Of a stretch of DNA of 64,000 nt, positions 49,502-61,700 are shown one piece after another (position 1 is the stretch's first letter; every line of letters begins with the position of its first letter). This stretch comes from Candidatus Gracilibacteria bacterium (GTDB taxonomy: Bacteria; Patescibacteriota; Gracilibacteria; UBA1369; UBA12473): the NCBI GenBank assembly GCA_041658685.1, contig JBAZZS010000001.1, positions 310,001 to 374,000 on the forward strand. The letters run 5' to 3'. The notes below the pieces were generated by a model. That model made no database searches. It was not told where the DNA came from and saw only the letters and a list, made by a program, of their open reading frames with translations. The position numbers and the translations under genes were made by a program.

Positions 49502-51706
49502 TTACTCCAACACCAGCATCCGGCTGTAACTCTCAGCCTCATTATTTTTGATGGCCATCATGCGATAGAGCATTTCCGCCACTTCGCCGCGCGTCATGGA
49601 GTCTGAAGGCTTAAGGTTGTTGGAATCCCACGGCGCAATATTGGTTTCTTTTACGAATTGCGCGTACGGGGCATACCAATCAAGATAATGAACATCATTG
49701 TAAGGATCTTCTGCCACCACCGGGTCCACATCCGTGTCCATGGCCAAGGTCAACATTTTGATGAATTCAACGCGATTCACTTCATTGGTTGGCTTAAACG
49801 TGCCGTCCGGATAACCTTGAATGATGCCATCGCGTTGCGCACTCGCCACATAAGGCGCGTACCACGTGGTGGAATCCGTGTCCGGGAATTTTAAAGTCGT
49901 ACCGCTCATCGTTTCTTTATTGAGCGCCACAAAAATCATTTTTAAAGCCTCGACGCGAGAAACCGGGCTCTCGGAACGAAAAGTGCTGTCCGGATAACCC
50001 TGAATGACTCCGGTTTTTTTAAGATAACGAATCGCATCGTAATACACATGATTATCTGAAACATCTTTGAACAATGACCCCGAAATCAACCCGCTCGTTT
50101 CCTTGGAGTCACCGTAAGACACTTGAAGCATAAAATTATCTCCTTCCGTGGGAGTGAATGTCACCGTGGCAATTCCATTTTCAAAGTCGCTGGCCGCGAG
50201 TACGGAACGGGAAAGATCCCCTTTTCCCTTGATCACTTCAAGATAAATGGGATCTGTCGTATCCACACTTAAGATACGTTCTCCTTCGGCGTTTAAGGCC
50301 ACAACGGCCACAGACATAGGAGAATTGATATAAAAGCCTCCTTCTATTTCAATGCCAAAGGAAGAAAGCGTTTGGGATTCCGGACTCACTGCAATCGTGG
50401 TGGAGGCGAATTCTTTTCCCAAAAAGGAAAACGTCAATGTCGAGGTTCCGGATTTTTGACCGGAGATCGTGAGAAGGGTTTCCCCGGTCGTGAACATGGG
50501 CCATGACAGCTCATTCGGAAAAACACTTAAAACACTCGAGTCTGAAATCGAAATTTTAATCGGGCTGTTGAACGTGGCGGTTCTGACAAGTTCTCCGCGT
50601 TCATCTTGTAAAGACACCTTAATTTCACTTTGAGTGTGGTTTGCGATGGTTTCCGGTGCTTCCACTCCAATTGCAAAAAAGGGAGAAGTGTAAGAATCGT
50701 TATCCGAAGAAGTTGTAGTAGTCGTAGTAGTTGTTGTCGTTGTCGTATTTGTCGCAGGGGTTGAAGTTGTATTTGTCGCAGAATCGTTTGTCGTTTCCGT
50801 ATTCGATGTGTCCGCATGGGTAAGAACGGTCGTTGCATCAAGATAAGTTTCCACATACTCAATGGGATTCACGGTATAGGCATAGACATTATTGAGCCCG
50901 AGTCCTTTATTCACCGCCTCCCAAAATCCACCCACGGTGTTGGATTCCGCGGTGGTAAAAGGCCAATACAAATGCCAGGGCGCATCGCTGTTGTCCATCT
51001 GAAAATGAAGATGATGGGTTGTGGCGGTCCCGGTGTCTCCAACGGTTCCGATTTGCTGACCTTTAGTCACTACATCCCCATCAGCCACCAAAATGGTGTC
51101 GAGATGCGCGTATCCGGAATAAAGCGTTGTGGTCTCATAATCGTGCTCAAGGGTTGGGACGTCGTTGTGGCGAAGCACTACAAGATTTCCATACCCCGAA
51201 TCCGAGTGGACCGTTTTGTCCACCACGCCATTCATAATGGCATATACGGGAGTGCCTCTCACGGTTTTGATATCCACCGCCGGATGGCTCCCGGCTCCTT
51301 CAATCCAATCCATTTCATAAGTTCCCGCATACACCACGGGATAAGTGAGTTTCATCTCGCGAGTGTAATCGTCATACGTATCACCCCAATCGAGAGACGA
51401 AGTTTCCGTTCGCAACCGAGAGGGTTCGTAACTTGGGATTTCGACCAATTTACTTGAAGAAAGTTCGGAGTAAGTGAGTTTTTGTTCCGTGGAAGTCGTG
51501 TTCAACCAATCCGGCACTTGAGCGATGGGGTACGTGGTGCCATCAAACGCCGCATGTTGAGGGGTAGTCATGATGCTCATCTGGAGATACGTGGTTTGTT
51601 TCACCAAAAAAGTCGAACTCATCAAGAGCATGAGCACTAAAACCCAGCCTTTTTTATGATCGCGCCACAATTTTCGGGAACGCTCCGAGGAAGGAAAGAA
51701 CATCAT
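49502..51706 (-). CDS. SLH-anchored M23 peptidase
   Basis: The 734-aa product has an N-terminal membrane or signal segment (about residues 18-38). Its M23/LytM domain (about 120-240) has SHPAVDIKTVRGTPV (His/Asp ligands), YSGYAHLDTILV and HHLHFQMD (HxH). A Thr/Asn/Ser-rich spacer (about 300-345), two beta or Ig-like domains and three C-terminal SLH repeats follow (about 550-720; GVIQGYPDSTFRSES, GIIQGYPDGTFKPTN, TNIAPWDSNNLKPSD). The metal ligands are intact, so peptidoglycan hydrolysis is expected at the cell surface. It is the second M23 enzyme here but the only one with SLH. Its A/U-rich leader lacks a Shine-Dalgarno sequence. Confidence 0.9.
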   Translation of the reverse strand: MMFFPSSERSRKLWRDHKKGWVLVLMLLMSSTFLVKQTTYLQMSIMTTPQHAAFDGTTYPIAQVPDWLNTTSTEQKLTYSELSSSKLVEIPSYEPSRLRTETSSLDWGDTYDDYTREMKLTYPVVYAGTYEMDWIEGAGSHPAVDIKTVRGTPVYAIMNGVVDKTVHSDSGYGNLVVLRHNDVPTLEHDYETTTLYSGYAHLDTILVADGDVVTKGQQIGTVGDTGTATTHHLHFQMDNSDAPWHLYWPFTTAESNTVGGFWEAVNKGLGLNNVYAYTVNPIEYVETYLDATTVLTHADTSNTETTNDSATNTTSTPATNTTTTTTTTTTTTSSDNDSYTSPFFAIGVEAPETIANHTQSEIKVSLQDERGELVRTATFNSPIKISISDSSVLSVFPNELSWPMFTTGETLLTISGQKSGTSTLTFSFLGKEFASTTIAVSPESQTLSSFGIEIEGGFYINSPMSVAVVALNAEGERILSVDTTDPIYLEVIKGKGDLSRSVLAASDFENGIATVTFTPTEGDNFMLQVSYGDSKETSGLISGSLFKDVSDNHVYYDAIRYLKKTGVIQGYPDSTFRSESPVSRVEALKMIFVALNKETMSGTTLKFPDTDSTTWYAPYVASAQRDGIIQGYPDGTFKPTNEVNRVEFIKMLTLAMDTDVDPVVAEDPYNDVHYLDWYAPYAQFVKETNIAPWDSNNLKPSDSMTRGEVAEMLYRMMAIKNNEAESYSRMLVLE

Positions 51707-51794
51707 AAAAGATTTGGTTTTTAATATTTATTTTATCTACTAATTTTACCTCTTTTCTCTTTTAAAATCAAGGAGAATCGGGCAAAATATCCGT

Positions 51795-52229
51795 ATGGAA
51801 TGGCTTTCAAAATCACCCAAAGAAACGATTCAACTCGGAGAAAAACTTATGGAGGAGTTTCCGGAACATCGCCTCATTTGCTTGGAAGGGGAGCTCGGCA
51901 GCGGAAAAACGTGTTTAATGAAAGGCATCGGCCGCGCTTTGAATGTGGCGGAAAACATGATCAAAAGCCCAACATTTACCACGGTTTTTACGTATCAATC
52001 CGGCGAAAATATTATTCATCACTGTGACTTCTATCGATGTGAAAAACTCGAAGATTTTCCGGTGGATTGGTGGCGGGATTTACTGGATCAAAACACGCTG
52101 GTGGTGGTGGAATGGAGCGACCGGATTCAACCGCATTTACCAATGCCGCGGCTCGAAGTGAAATTTATTATTACGAATGAAAATGAACGAAAACTCATTA
52201 TTAACGAAATCACCCATGAAAAGAAATGA
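51795..52229 (+). CDS. tsaE: tRNA threonylcarbamoyladenosine biosynthesis ATPase TsaE
   Basis: TsaE is the ATPase partner of TsaB-TsaD in making t6A37 on ANN-decoding tRNAs. The 144-aa product has the P-loop LEGELGSGKTCLMKGIG (residues about 30-46), the family phrase KSPTFTTVFTY and HHCDFYR, then VVVEWSDRI. Length is typical. The HD-domain gene starts inside its last codons (14-nt overlap), so the two are coupled. tsaB and tsaD are not in the window. Confidence 0.95.
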   Translation: MEWLSKSPKETIQLGEKLMEEFPEHRLICLEGELGSGKTCLMKGIGRALNVAENMIKSPTFTTVFTYQSGENIIHHCDFYRCEKLEDFPVDWWRDLLDQNTLVVVEWSDRIQPHLPMPRLEVKFIITNENERKLIINEITHEKK

Positions 52230-52797
52230 AGTTGAAAAATGGTTGGATGAATTTCATACGCCAGCGCACATTCGGGAACATTCCGAAAAGGTGGCTCAAT
52301 TGGGAGAAGATTTGGCGAAAAAATTAAAAAAGGTCGGGGAGCAAGTAGACCCGGAAAAAGTGTGGATCGCAGGCATGATTCACGACATGGTGCGCGTGGT
52401 GGATTTCAAAAAAGATCCTGACACCCTGGGAACGCCTGAAGATCGGGAAATTTGGAAAGCACTTCGGGAACAATACAAAGGCTGGCATCATGCGGACGCC
52501 GCGGCCGACATTTTACGAAAACGTGGCGAAGAGGAACTGGCGGACATTGTGGCTCGCCATAAATACACCTGCATTCTCAGCGATACCCCGCCTCGCACGT
52601 GGGAGGAAAAAATATTGTATTACGCAGACAAACGCGTGGCTCACGACCAAATTGTCTCCCTGCAAGAACGTTTTGACGAGGGCCATAAACGGCATCATCC
52701 GGGAGAGTCGGTTTCGCCCGAAGAAAAGCAACGCCGAGAGGCGATCCTGGCGCTGGAAAAAGAAATTTTTAAATTTATAGTGCCATCACCAGCGTGA
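52216..52797 (+). CDS. HD-domain phosphohydrolase
   Basis: The ATG at 52216 gives 193 residues; an earlier in-frame start at 52177 lies deep in tsaE. HD metal ligands: His22 (HIREHSEKV), His56-Asp57 (GMIHDMVRVV), His in KGWHHADAAADIL and Asp in LYYADKRVAHD. The arrangement resembles small HDIG/YqeK-like enzymes acting on nucleotides, such as diadenosine tetraphosphate or nicotinamide nucleotides. The exact substrate is not known. It is coupled to tsaE by overlap. Its last 23 nt overlap the 3' end of the convergent giant surface-protein gene. Confidence 0.85.
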   Translation: MKRNEVEKWLDEFHTPAHIREHSEKVAQLGEDLAKKLKKVGEQVDPEKVWIAGMIHDMVRVVDFKKDPDTLGTPEDREIWKALREQYKGWHHADAAADILRKRGEEELADIVARHKYTCILSDTPPRTWEEKILYYADKRVAHDQIVSLQERFDEGHKRHHPGESVSPEEKQRREAILALEKEIFKFIVPSPA

Positions 52798-55700
52798 TGA
52801 TCTTAGCGGTTTCTCCTAAAGAGATGAGCCGATCCGGTTTAAACGTTTTGTCTCCATACCCGATAACAATTCTATTGGAATACGCGTATAAAATATAAGG
52901 TGCATACCAAGCATCGATCGAGACATCCGAGAATGGATTTTCAGGTAATTCATAGTAGGCCAACAATTCATCTCCATACAACAGGGGAACCTCCTGGAAG
53001 GAAAGGTTGATAGCAATTTTAAGAGCTTCAGCGCGATTAATGACTTGAAGGGGCTTAAAGGTCCCGTCCGGATACCCCTTGATGATTCCGAGTGCATAAG
53101 CTTTTTCAATGTAGGCGCTTTCTTGCGTATTGATTGAAATATCTTTGAATGAGGTGGAAGCCCCATACCCGTCGACAGATATGCCCAATAAATCCATGGC
53201 GGATTTCAAAAATTCAATACGAGAAACTTGTCGATCCGGCTCGAGAAAATAACTTAAAACCGCAAGTTCGCTCGCTCCTTCGTAGTCACCGTTTAAAATT
53301 TTGGTCAATAAGGTTTGCTCAAGGAAATTTTTCAAATAAGTCTCAGCCCAATGGCCTTCCAAATGTTGAGACTCCCATTCCATTTCAAATTCTTGAAGCA
53401 CAGTTGAAATCTCAGGCTCAACCGGTAAAGGATAAACAGTGTCGTCTTCATTAGAGGATCCGTGCGTTTGAGTGGGGTGCCATCCACCATCCCCTCCGAT
53501 ATTTGTGGAGTTCCCTGTATGAGTCGCTGAATCCGTTGTTACGGTTAAAATTTGAGACAATGAATAATTTCCATAATCATCCACGGCTTTTATGTAAACA
53601 TTATAAGAGCTTCCCGTATTCAAGCCCGCAATTGAAGTCCCGGAGGTGGTCATATCCGTGAGTGTGGAATAAGAAGTATAGAAAGAGCTGGAAATCGGTT
53701 TATAGAAGATTTCATAATAATCGAAATGGGTTTCGTTTGTTATCGCTGTCCATGCAAGTCGGACGTCATTGGTATTGATTTCAGAAACATAAAGATCGGA
53801 AAGTCCATTGGTTGGGGATTTTTGATCCAGTACAAAATTGGAGGAGATAACCGTTGCGCCTGCAATATTCCCATCATAAGGAGTGATTCGGATTTGGGCA
53901 TTAGTGATATCAAAATTAGCGATATTGGAAGTTGAATCCCAAATAACAACGATCGTATTGGCTCCGGAAGAAGTGAGAATATAATTTCCTTCATCTCCGA
54001 TTTGATAGGAGTTTGCATTCACCACAGTGGGAGTTCCATAAGTAGCAATAAAAGGAGAAAGGGCGAGGGTCGCCTTATTCCATCCCATTCCAACATTGTA
54101 TTCAACCAAGACTTGTAATGTGTCATCATCATTGGGATCATCGATGGTGAACGAGATTGTTACTTTGCCGCTTCCGTCCGTTACTTCTGACGCCCCAACC
54201 GAAGAAACTGTAGGAGTAACGGGATTATCATTGAGGGTCACAGTATGAACGAGAATGGCTCCAAGATCGGCGTTGATTGGAGTGGATAGTGTCGCGATAA
54301 TCGTTTCATTTCCTTCATCCAAAATGTCGTTCACAAGAGTAAAGATAACAGTTCCCGAGGTTGATCCCGCGGAGATTGTAATAGAGGAAACGGAAGGGGA
54401 ATAATCGATATTATCTCCGGTCGCGGTTCCTGAAAATTCCAAGGGAAGAGTAATCTCTCGTCCGGAAGCGGCGGAAAGTGAGGCGGTAAGGGTAACAGTC
54501 ATACCATTTTCATCTACGGATTGAGAGGAAGAATCCCAAGTCACAAGGGGAGTGGCATCGTTATCATTGATGGTTGCAGTATGAACCGTAGTAGAACCCT
54601 GAGTGGCATTCGTGGGAGATCCCATCGTGACAATGACAGTTTCAGCATCCTCATCAAGCGCATCATTCGTAAGAGTGAGGATTATACTCGCTGAAAGTTG
54701 TCCCGCGGGAATGACCAATGGGCTTTCAGTGATTGAGTAGTCAATTTCATTCTCGGTCGCGGTTCCGGAAAGAGTAAAAGGAACTGTAACATCGAGCGGC
54801 GAAGTATAAGCAAGTTGTGCGGTGATCGTCACAGTCCCGATTTCTTCATTAACGGATTGATTCGCAACTGTCCAGCTTACGGTAGGCGGAGGCGTATCGC
54901 TGATATTGATAGTTGCAGTATGAACCGTGATCGCGCCCAGAGAAGCGTTGGTCGGAGATTCCATAGTGAGAATGACGGTCTCTGCAGGTTCATCAAATTC
55001 ATCATTGATCACAGTAATAGTGACATTGGCGGAAGTTTGGCCCGCAGTAATTGTAATCGGGCTTGCGGTTATGGAATAATCGGTCTCGATTCCCGTTGCA
55101 GTTCCTGTGACGATGAAAGGCACAGTGATATCATGGCTTGAAGCAGTGGAAAGTTGAGCGGTAACGGTTATGGTTTCGACATTCTCCTCGATAGATTGAG
55201 AAGAAGTTGTCCATACCACTAAAGGCGGATTATCGTCATCGACGATAATCGCGGTTTGCTCGATAGTTCCTCCTGCGGTTGCATTGATCGGTTCTCCCAT
55301 GGTTAGAATCACGGTTTCATTCACTTCATCCATAAGATCATCTGCGAGAGTAATTGTTGCTCCTGAGGTTAGGGAACCCGAAGGAATAATAACCGGAGAT
55401 TCGGTGATAGAATAATCAACCCCACTCCCTGTCGATGTCCCGGAAACAGTAAAGGGAACGATTACGTCAAAGGCGGAATAATCCGAGATTTGAGCAGTGA
55501 CAGTTATGGTCCCATCATTTTCTGACGCATCTTGAGAAACTACAGTCCAAGAAACCGTAGGAGTGGCATCGTTGTCATTGATCGTAGCGGTGTGGACGGT
55601 GATGTCCCCGACAGTGGCGTTGACCGGATTTCCCATGGTGATAATAATTGTTTCTGCATCTTCATCAATCAAGTCATCGTTGAGCGTAATTGTGACATCG

Positions 55701-58700
55701 GCAGTGGTATTCCCCGCGGGAATGGTAAGAGGCGAGGCCGTGATGGAATAATCAGTACCGTCTCCCGTGGATGTCCCTGTAATTGTAAAAGGGACTGTGA
55801 CATCCGTCTCAATCGCAGCGGAAAGTTGTGCCGTAACCGTGGCCGTAGGGCTCCCTTCACTTACAAGTTGAGAAGAAGAAGTGAAATACACTAAAGGAAC
55901 GGTATCATTATTTTCAATAGTTAACGTAAAAGCCGTAGTCGATCCTGGGATGGCATTAATCGGAGTGTCCATGGTAACAATCACGGTCTCATTGGATTCT
56001 TTAAAGGAATCATTATTGAGTGTGATGGTAATATTAGAAGTGGTCGTACCCGATGCAATGATAAGGGGAGAAGAGGTGATAGAATAGTCCGTCCCGTTTC
56101 CGATGGCGGTTCCGGTAAGAATGAAAGGAACACTAACATCTTGACCTGAGGTGACAGAAAGTTGAGCCGTGAGCGTGACTGTGGAAATCTCTTCACTCGT
56201 AGATTGAGAAGAAGTGGTCCATGTTACGGTTGGGATCTCGTCGTTATCATTAATGGTAGAGGTATGAACCGTCGTAACGCCTGCCGTAGCATTGGTAGGG
56301 GACCCCATGGTGACAATAACGGTTTCATCACTTTCATCAAGAACATCATTAACTATGGTGATCGTGATCGCGGCCGTGGTTTGACCTGCGGTGATCGTAA
56401 TGGGACTGGAGGTAATGGAATAATCAGTCCCATTTCCCGTGGCAGTTCCGGAAAGAGTAAAAGGAACTGTAACATCTTTCCCTGACGCGGAAGAAAGTTG
56501 CGCGGTGACTGTCATGGTTCCGGCATTTTCATTTGCGGATTGAGAAGCGGCAGTCCATTGAACAAAAGGAAGAGCATCGTTGTCCTCAATGGTAATCGTA
56601 TGGACTGTGACCGTTCCTTGAATGGCGTTAGTGGGGGACCCCATGGTAACAATAACGGTCTCATTGTTTTCGTCGAGAGAATCATCAATGAGCGTTACGG
56701 TAATGTTGGAGGTAAGATCGCCGGGGGAAACAATGATCGGGCTTTCCATAATGGAATAATCGGTTCCGCCCCCAGTCGCTGTCCCGGTTAATGTAAAAGG
56801 AATCGTTATTTCGGATTCCGATGTGGCGGAAAGTGCTGCAGTTAGAGTGATCTCTGTAATTCCTTCGCTTATGGTTTGAGAAGACGAGGTCCAAGTTACT
56901 CCAGGTGAAGAATCATTATTCGTAATTGTTGCGGTGTGAATCGTAGTGGCCCCAAGGATGGCATTAGATGGAGAACCCATGGTTACGATGATTGTTTCGG
57001 ACAATTCTTTAAAGTTATCATCAGAAAGGGTAAGAGTAATTGTTGCAGTGGTATTCCCTGTCGTGATGGTAATCGGAGAAGGGGTGCTGGAGTAATCAAT
57101 TCCGCCCCCAAGCGCGGTTCCGGTAAGGGTGAAAGGGATGGTGACATTTTTCCCTGAAGTGGCTGAAAGTTGAGCCGTGATCGTCATAGTTGCTGTCCCT
57201 TCTGAGGCAGATTGCGAATCTACAGACCAAGAAACTGACGGAATACTCCCGAAATCATTATCATTGATCGTTGAAGTGTTCACGGTAATAATGCCTTTGC
57301 TGGCATTGGTCGGGTTTCCCATGGTGGCAATTACTGTTTCGTTATCTTCATAAAGAGAATCGTCGACCACGGCGATACTGATAGTGGCAGTGGTTTGTCC
57401 TGCAGTAATGCTAATGGGGCTTGCCGTAATAGAATAATCCGTTCCGCTTCCCGTCGCTGTTCCGGTCAGAGTAAAAGGGACAGAAACATCAAGTCCAGAT
57501 GCAGAAGAAAGCTGAGCTGTGATGGTCGCAACCCCAACATTTTCATCACTGGCTTGAGAAGAAGAAGTCCATGTCACAGTTGGACTATTATCATTGTCAT
57601 TAATTGTGGCGGTATGAACCGTGATACCTCCTTGAATAGCGTTGGTAGGGGACCCCATGGTGACAATCACGGTTTCATTGTTTTCATCAATGGAGTCATT
57701 AATGAGTGTGATTGTGATATTGGAAGAAATATCCCCGGCAGAAATCGTGATCGGACTGACGGAAATCGAGTAATCGGTGTCATCCCCCGTTGCTGTCCCC
57801 GAAAGGGTAAAGGGAACCGTCACATCAAGATCGGAATACGCGGAAAGTTGCGCCGTAACTGTCATAGTCCCTGTGCTTTCAGCAGCGAATTGAGAAGAAA
57901 CGGTCCAGGTCACAGCGGGAGTGGTGTCATTATCATTGAGGGTAATAGTGTGGGAAGTAACAACTCCTTGAGTAGCATTGGTGGGAGAATCCATAGTTAG
58001 GATCAAAATTTCGGTGGATTCCTTAAATGAGTCATCCATCAATGTCACCATGATATTGGAAGTTGTGGTACCGGCAGAAATCGTGATCGGACTTGCCGTG
58101 ATGGAATAATCGGTCCCATCTCCAATAGCAGTCCCAGAAAGAGTGAAAGGAATCGTAACTTCTTTCCCGGACACGGCAGAAAGTTGTGCGGTAATGGTAA
58201 GAGGGGAAGCTCCTTCAGCTGCGGATTGAGAGTCTATCGTCCATGCAACTGTGGGGGCATTGTCATTGTCTGTAATGGTGACGGTATGAACAGTCGTTTC
58301 ACCTTGTGTGGCATTCGTAGGCGCTCCCATGGTAATAATCGCCGTTTCGTCATTTTCATCCAGTGTATCGTTGACGATGGTGAGGGTGATATTGGCCGTG
58401 GTTTGGCCCGCAGTAATGGTGATTGGGCTGGCGGTGATCGAATAATCCGTTCCATTTCCGGCCGCCGTTCCACTCAAAGTATAAGGCACGGATACATTGC
58501 GCCCTGAGACCGCAGACAATTCCGCGGTAAGGGTCAACGTCCCTACCGATTCAAGACCACTTTGAGAAGAAGAAGTCCATGTTACGGTGGGGGAAGCATC
58601 GTTATCATTGATTGTTAACGCTCCGTCTCCATCTGAAATAGTTGAATTAACCGCATTGGAAAGAGCAAGAATTACGGTTTCATTGTTTTCATCAAGCCCA

Positions 58701-61700
58701 TCATCAGTAATGGATACATTGAAAGTTTTGTCTCCGGTTTGTCCCGCCGTCCATGTGATCGTTCCCGAAGTAGCCGTGTAATCGGATCCGGCAGTTGCCG
58801 TTCCCTCTGAAGTCGCATAATTCACGGAAACAGTGCTTGAACTGGTTCCGGTCATGGTCACTGTAATTGCAGCTGTAGATCCATTTTCAGAAACAGAATT
58901 ATCTACGATAGCAATGGAAACATTGTCGTTATCATTGATTGTGGCAGTGTGTACGGTGGTCGCCCCTTGAGACGCGTTAGTAGGAGAGCCCATGATAACA
59001 ATCACAGTTTCATTGCTTTCATCAATCACATCATCCACTACAGAGAGAGTGATATTGGCTGTGGTTTGTCCTGCAATCACAGTGATTGGACTGGCGGAAA
59101 TTGAATAATCCGCTCCATCTCCGGTAGCAGTCCCATCTCCTAATGTAAAAGGAACAGAGATATCCAACCCAGAGGCCGTAGACAGTTGAGCCGTAATCGT
59201 GAGCGTCCCAGCAGATTCAAGTCCCCCTTGTGAAGCAGCGGTCCACTGGACCGTTGGACCCGCATCGTTATCATTGAGTGTGGCGGTGTGCACTGTGGTG
59301 GTCCCTTGAGTGGCCTTGGTGGGGGAGCCCATTGTAACAATCAAGGTTTCGTTATTTTCATCAAGAGAATCATCGACCACTGTGATTGTAATATCTTCAG
59401 TGATATTTCCGGCCGTAATCGTAATAGGAGACGCGGTAATAAAATAATCTCCGCTGCTCGCTGTACCCGAAAGAGTAAAAGGGACCGTAACGTCGAATTC
59501 AGATGACTCAGAAAGTTGCGCAGTAATAGTTAATGTACCCACAGATTCAACCCCGCTTTGTGAAGCAGTGGTCCACTGGACCGTTGGTTCAGCGTCGTTG
59601 TCATTAATTGTTAAAATTGCCTCTCCGTCACTGATTGTTCCGACAATAGGGTTTGAAAGAGTCAGCGTTACGGTTTCATTGTTTTCATCTGAAGTGTCAT
59701 TTGTGATAGGCACATTAAAGGTTTTATCTCCGGTTTGTCCTGCGGTCCAAGTAATAGTGCCCGAAGCGGCCGTATAATCAGTGCCTGCCGTTGCGGTCCC
59801 ATTTGAAGTTGCATAATCCACGGAAACATCACTCAAGCTGGTGCCTGTCATAGTTAAAGTGATTGTTGCCGTAGTGTCATTTTCAGCTACGGAATTATCA
59901 GAAATTATAATACTGGGAGGGGTATCATCATCAATTAGGGTTACTGTATGGACTGTAGTTGTGCCCTTGGTGGCATTGGTTGGGGATCCCATAGTTATGA
60001 TGATGGTTTCATCCTCTTCATCAAGGGCATCATTAATGATGGTAAATGTAATATCTTTAGTGGTATCCCCTGAAGAAATAGTGATTGGGCTTGCAGTGAT
60101 GAGGGTGTAATCGGTGCCAGACCCTACGGCGGTGCCGGTAAGGGTGAAAGGGACCGTAACGTCAAGCCTAGATTCCATATTCAATTGAGCGGTCACGGTA
60201 ACCGATGCCACGGACTCTGCAGAAGATTGAGTAGCCGCTGTAAAAGTGACGGTTGGAGGATCTTCATTATCTTGTAGGGTCGCGGTATGGATCGTGATAT
60301 CCGCCCCTTTGGCTGCATTTGTTGGATTCCCCATGGTAATCACTATGGTTTCATTATTTTCGTCAAAAGTATCGTCGACCACATTTATTGTGATATTGGA
60401 GGTAAGTTGTCCTGCGGGAATCGTGATAGGACTTGCCGTGATTGTGTAATCAGCTCCACCTCCTGTTGCGGTCCCGGTGATTGTATACGGTACCGATACG
60501 TCTGAATCGGTCACTCCATTAAGCGATGCCGTAACAGTTAGTGCTCCTATAGATTCAGCTTCACTTTGCGAGGTCGATGTCCAATTTACAGAAATCAACC
60601 AAACCCAATTTAAGTTATGTCCGGAATCTAAACTGGTCGATCCACCAACAATGGCGTTGCCGCTAGAAGCGTCTGAATCTTTAGCGTCTACATAGCTAAC
60701 AGACTGGGCGCCTGACACATTCAAATTCCAATAATTTCCATCCGAAGTACTTCGTAAGACAACTTTATGCCCGGAAACACCGGTTAACGTAAAAGGACCG
60801 GTAACCGTTTGAGTCGTAGCGGCTGTAAATTGAATATTTTTATCCTGAGTAACCGATCTGAACCCATAAAAAGATGTGCTCCCTGAAATGACGGAAGTTT
60901 TTGTTGCGTCATCAAATGTAACGGTCCCGGAACGCGGCGTAAAAGTACCTGCGCGAGAAAAATTACCGCCAATGGTTAAAGCGCGATTATCTACAGAGAC
61001 ATCAAAATTGCCTGCCGTGATTGTTAAATTATTATTAACATCTAAATTCGTGCCAAGTTGAAAAACATCAGTAGCGCCATCGGTTGAATTGATTGTGAGG
61101 TTGTAATAAGTTGGCGATAAAGTTGTAACCGTGTACGAATCCGCTCCAGCATCAGCATCGCCAACAAATTGCACTGTTCCGGAATCCGTATCATTTGTTA
61201 AAGAAATGGTCTCGTTTCCACGAACTTTTAATGTCCCGTTATTAGAAAACGATCCGGTAACTGTTAAATTTCTTCCGTCGGTTACAAGAACCCCGGCTGG
61301 ACCTATTGCGGCTCCGGCAAAAATTTTATGATTTGGCAAGGTAAAGTTCGTCTGCGTAACGCCGTCGTAGGGCGAAATGTCTAAAGTGGCGTTGTTGTAG
61401 ACCCAATCTTTCATGGTGTACGGACCGGCGATGCCGGCATAGCGCATCGTACCCCCCACTACAAAAGTTGGTTGACCGGCGAGAGTGGTAATCGTCTCGT
61501 TACCGAGCAAACACAATCCCCCATTAGCTCCAACTGTCAATGTGCTGCTGGTGCCATTAACGGTTAGGTTTAATCCGGAAGTATTAAAAATACCCGAGGT
61601 AATGATTAGGTCTTGACTGGCGGCATCGAGAGTTAGTGCGTTGCTGGTTAGCTGAACATACGTCCCCGCTGTTTTGTTGATGGTTATGTCGGCATTAAAA

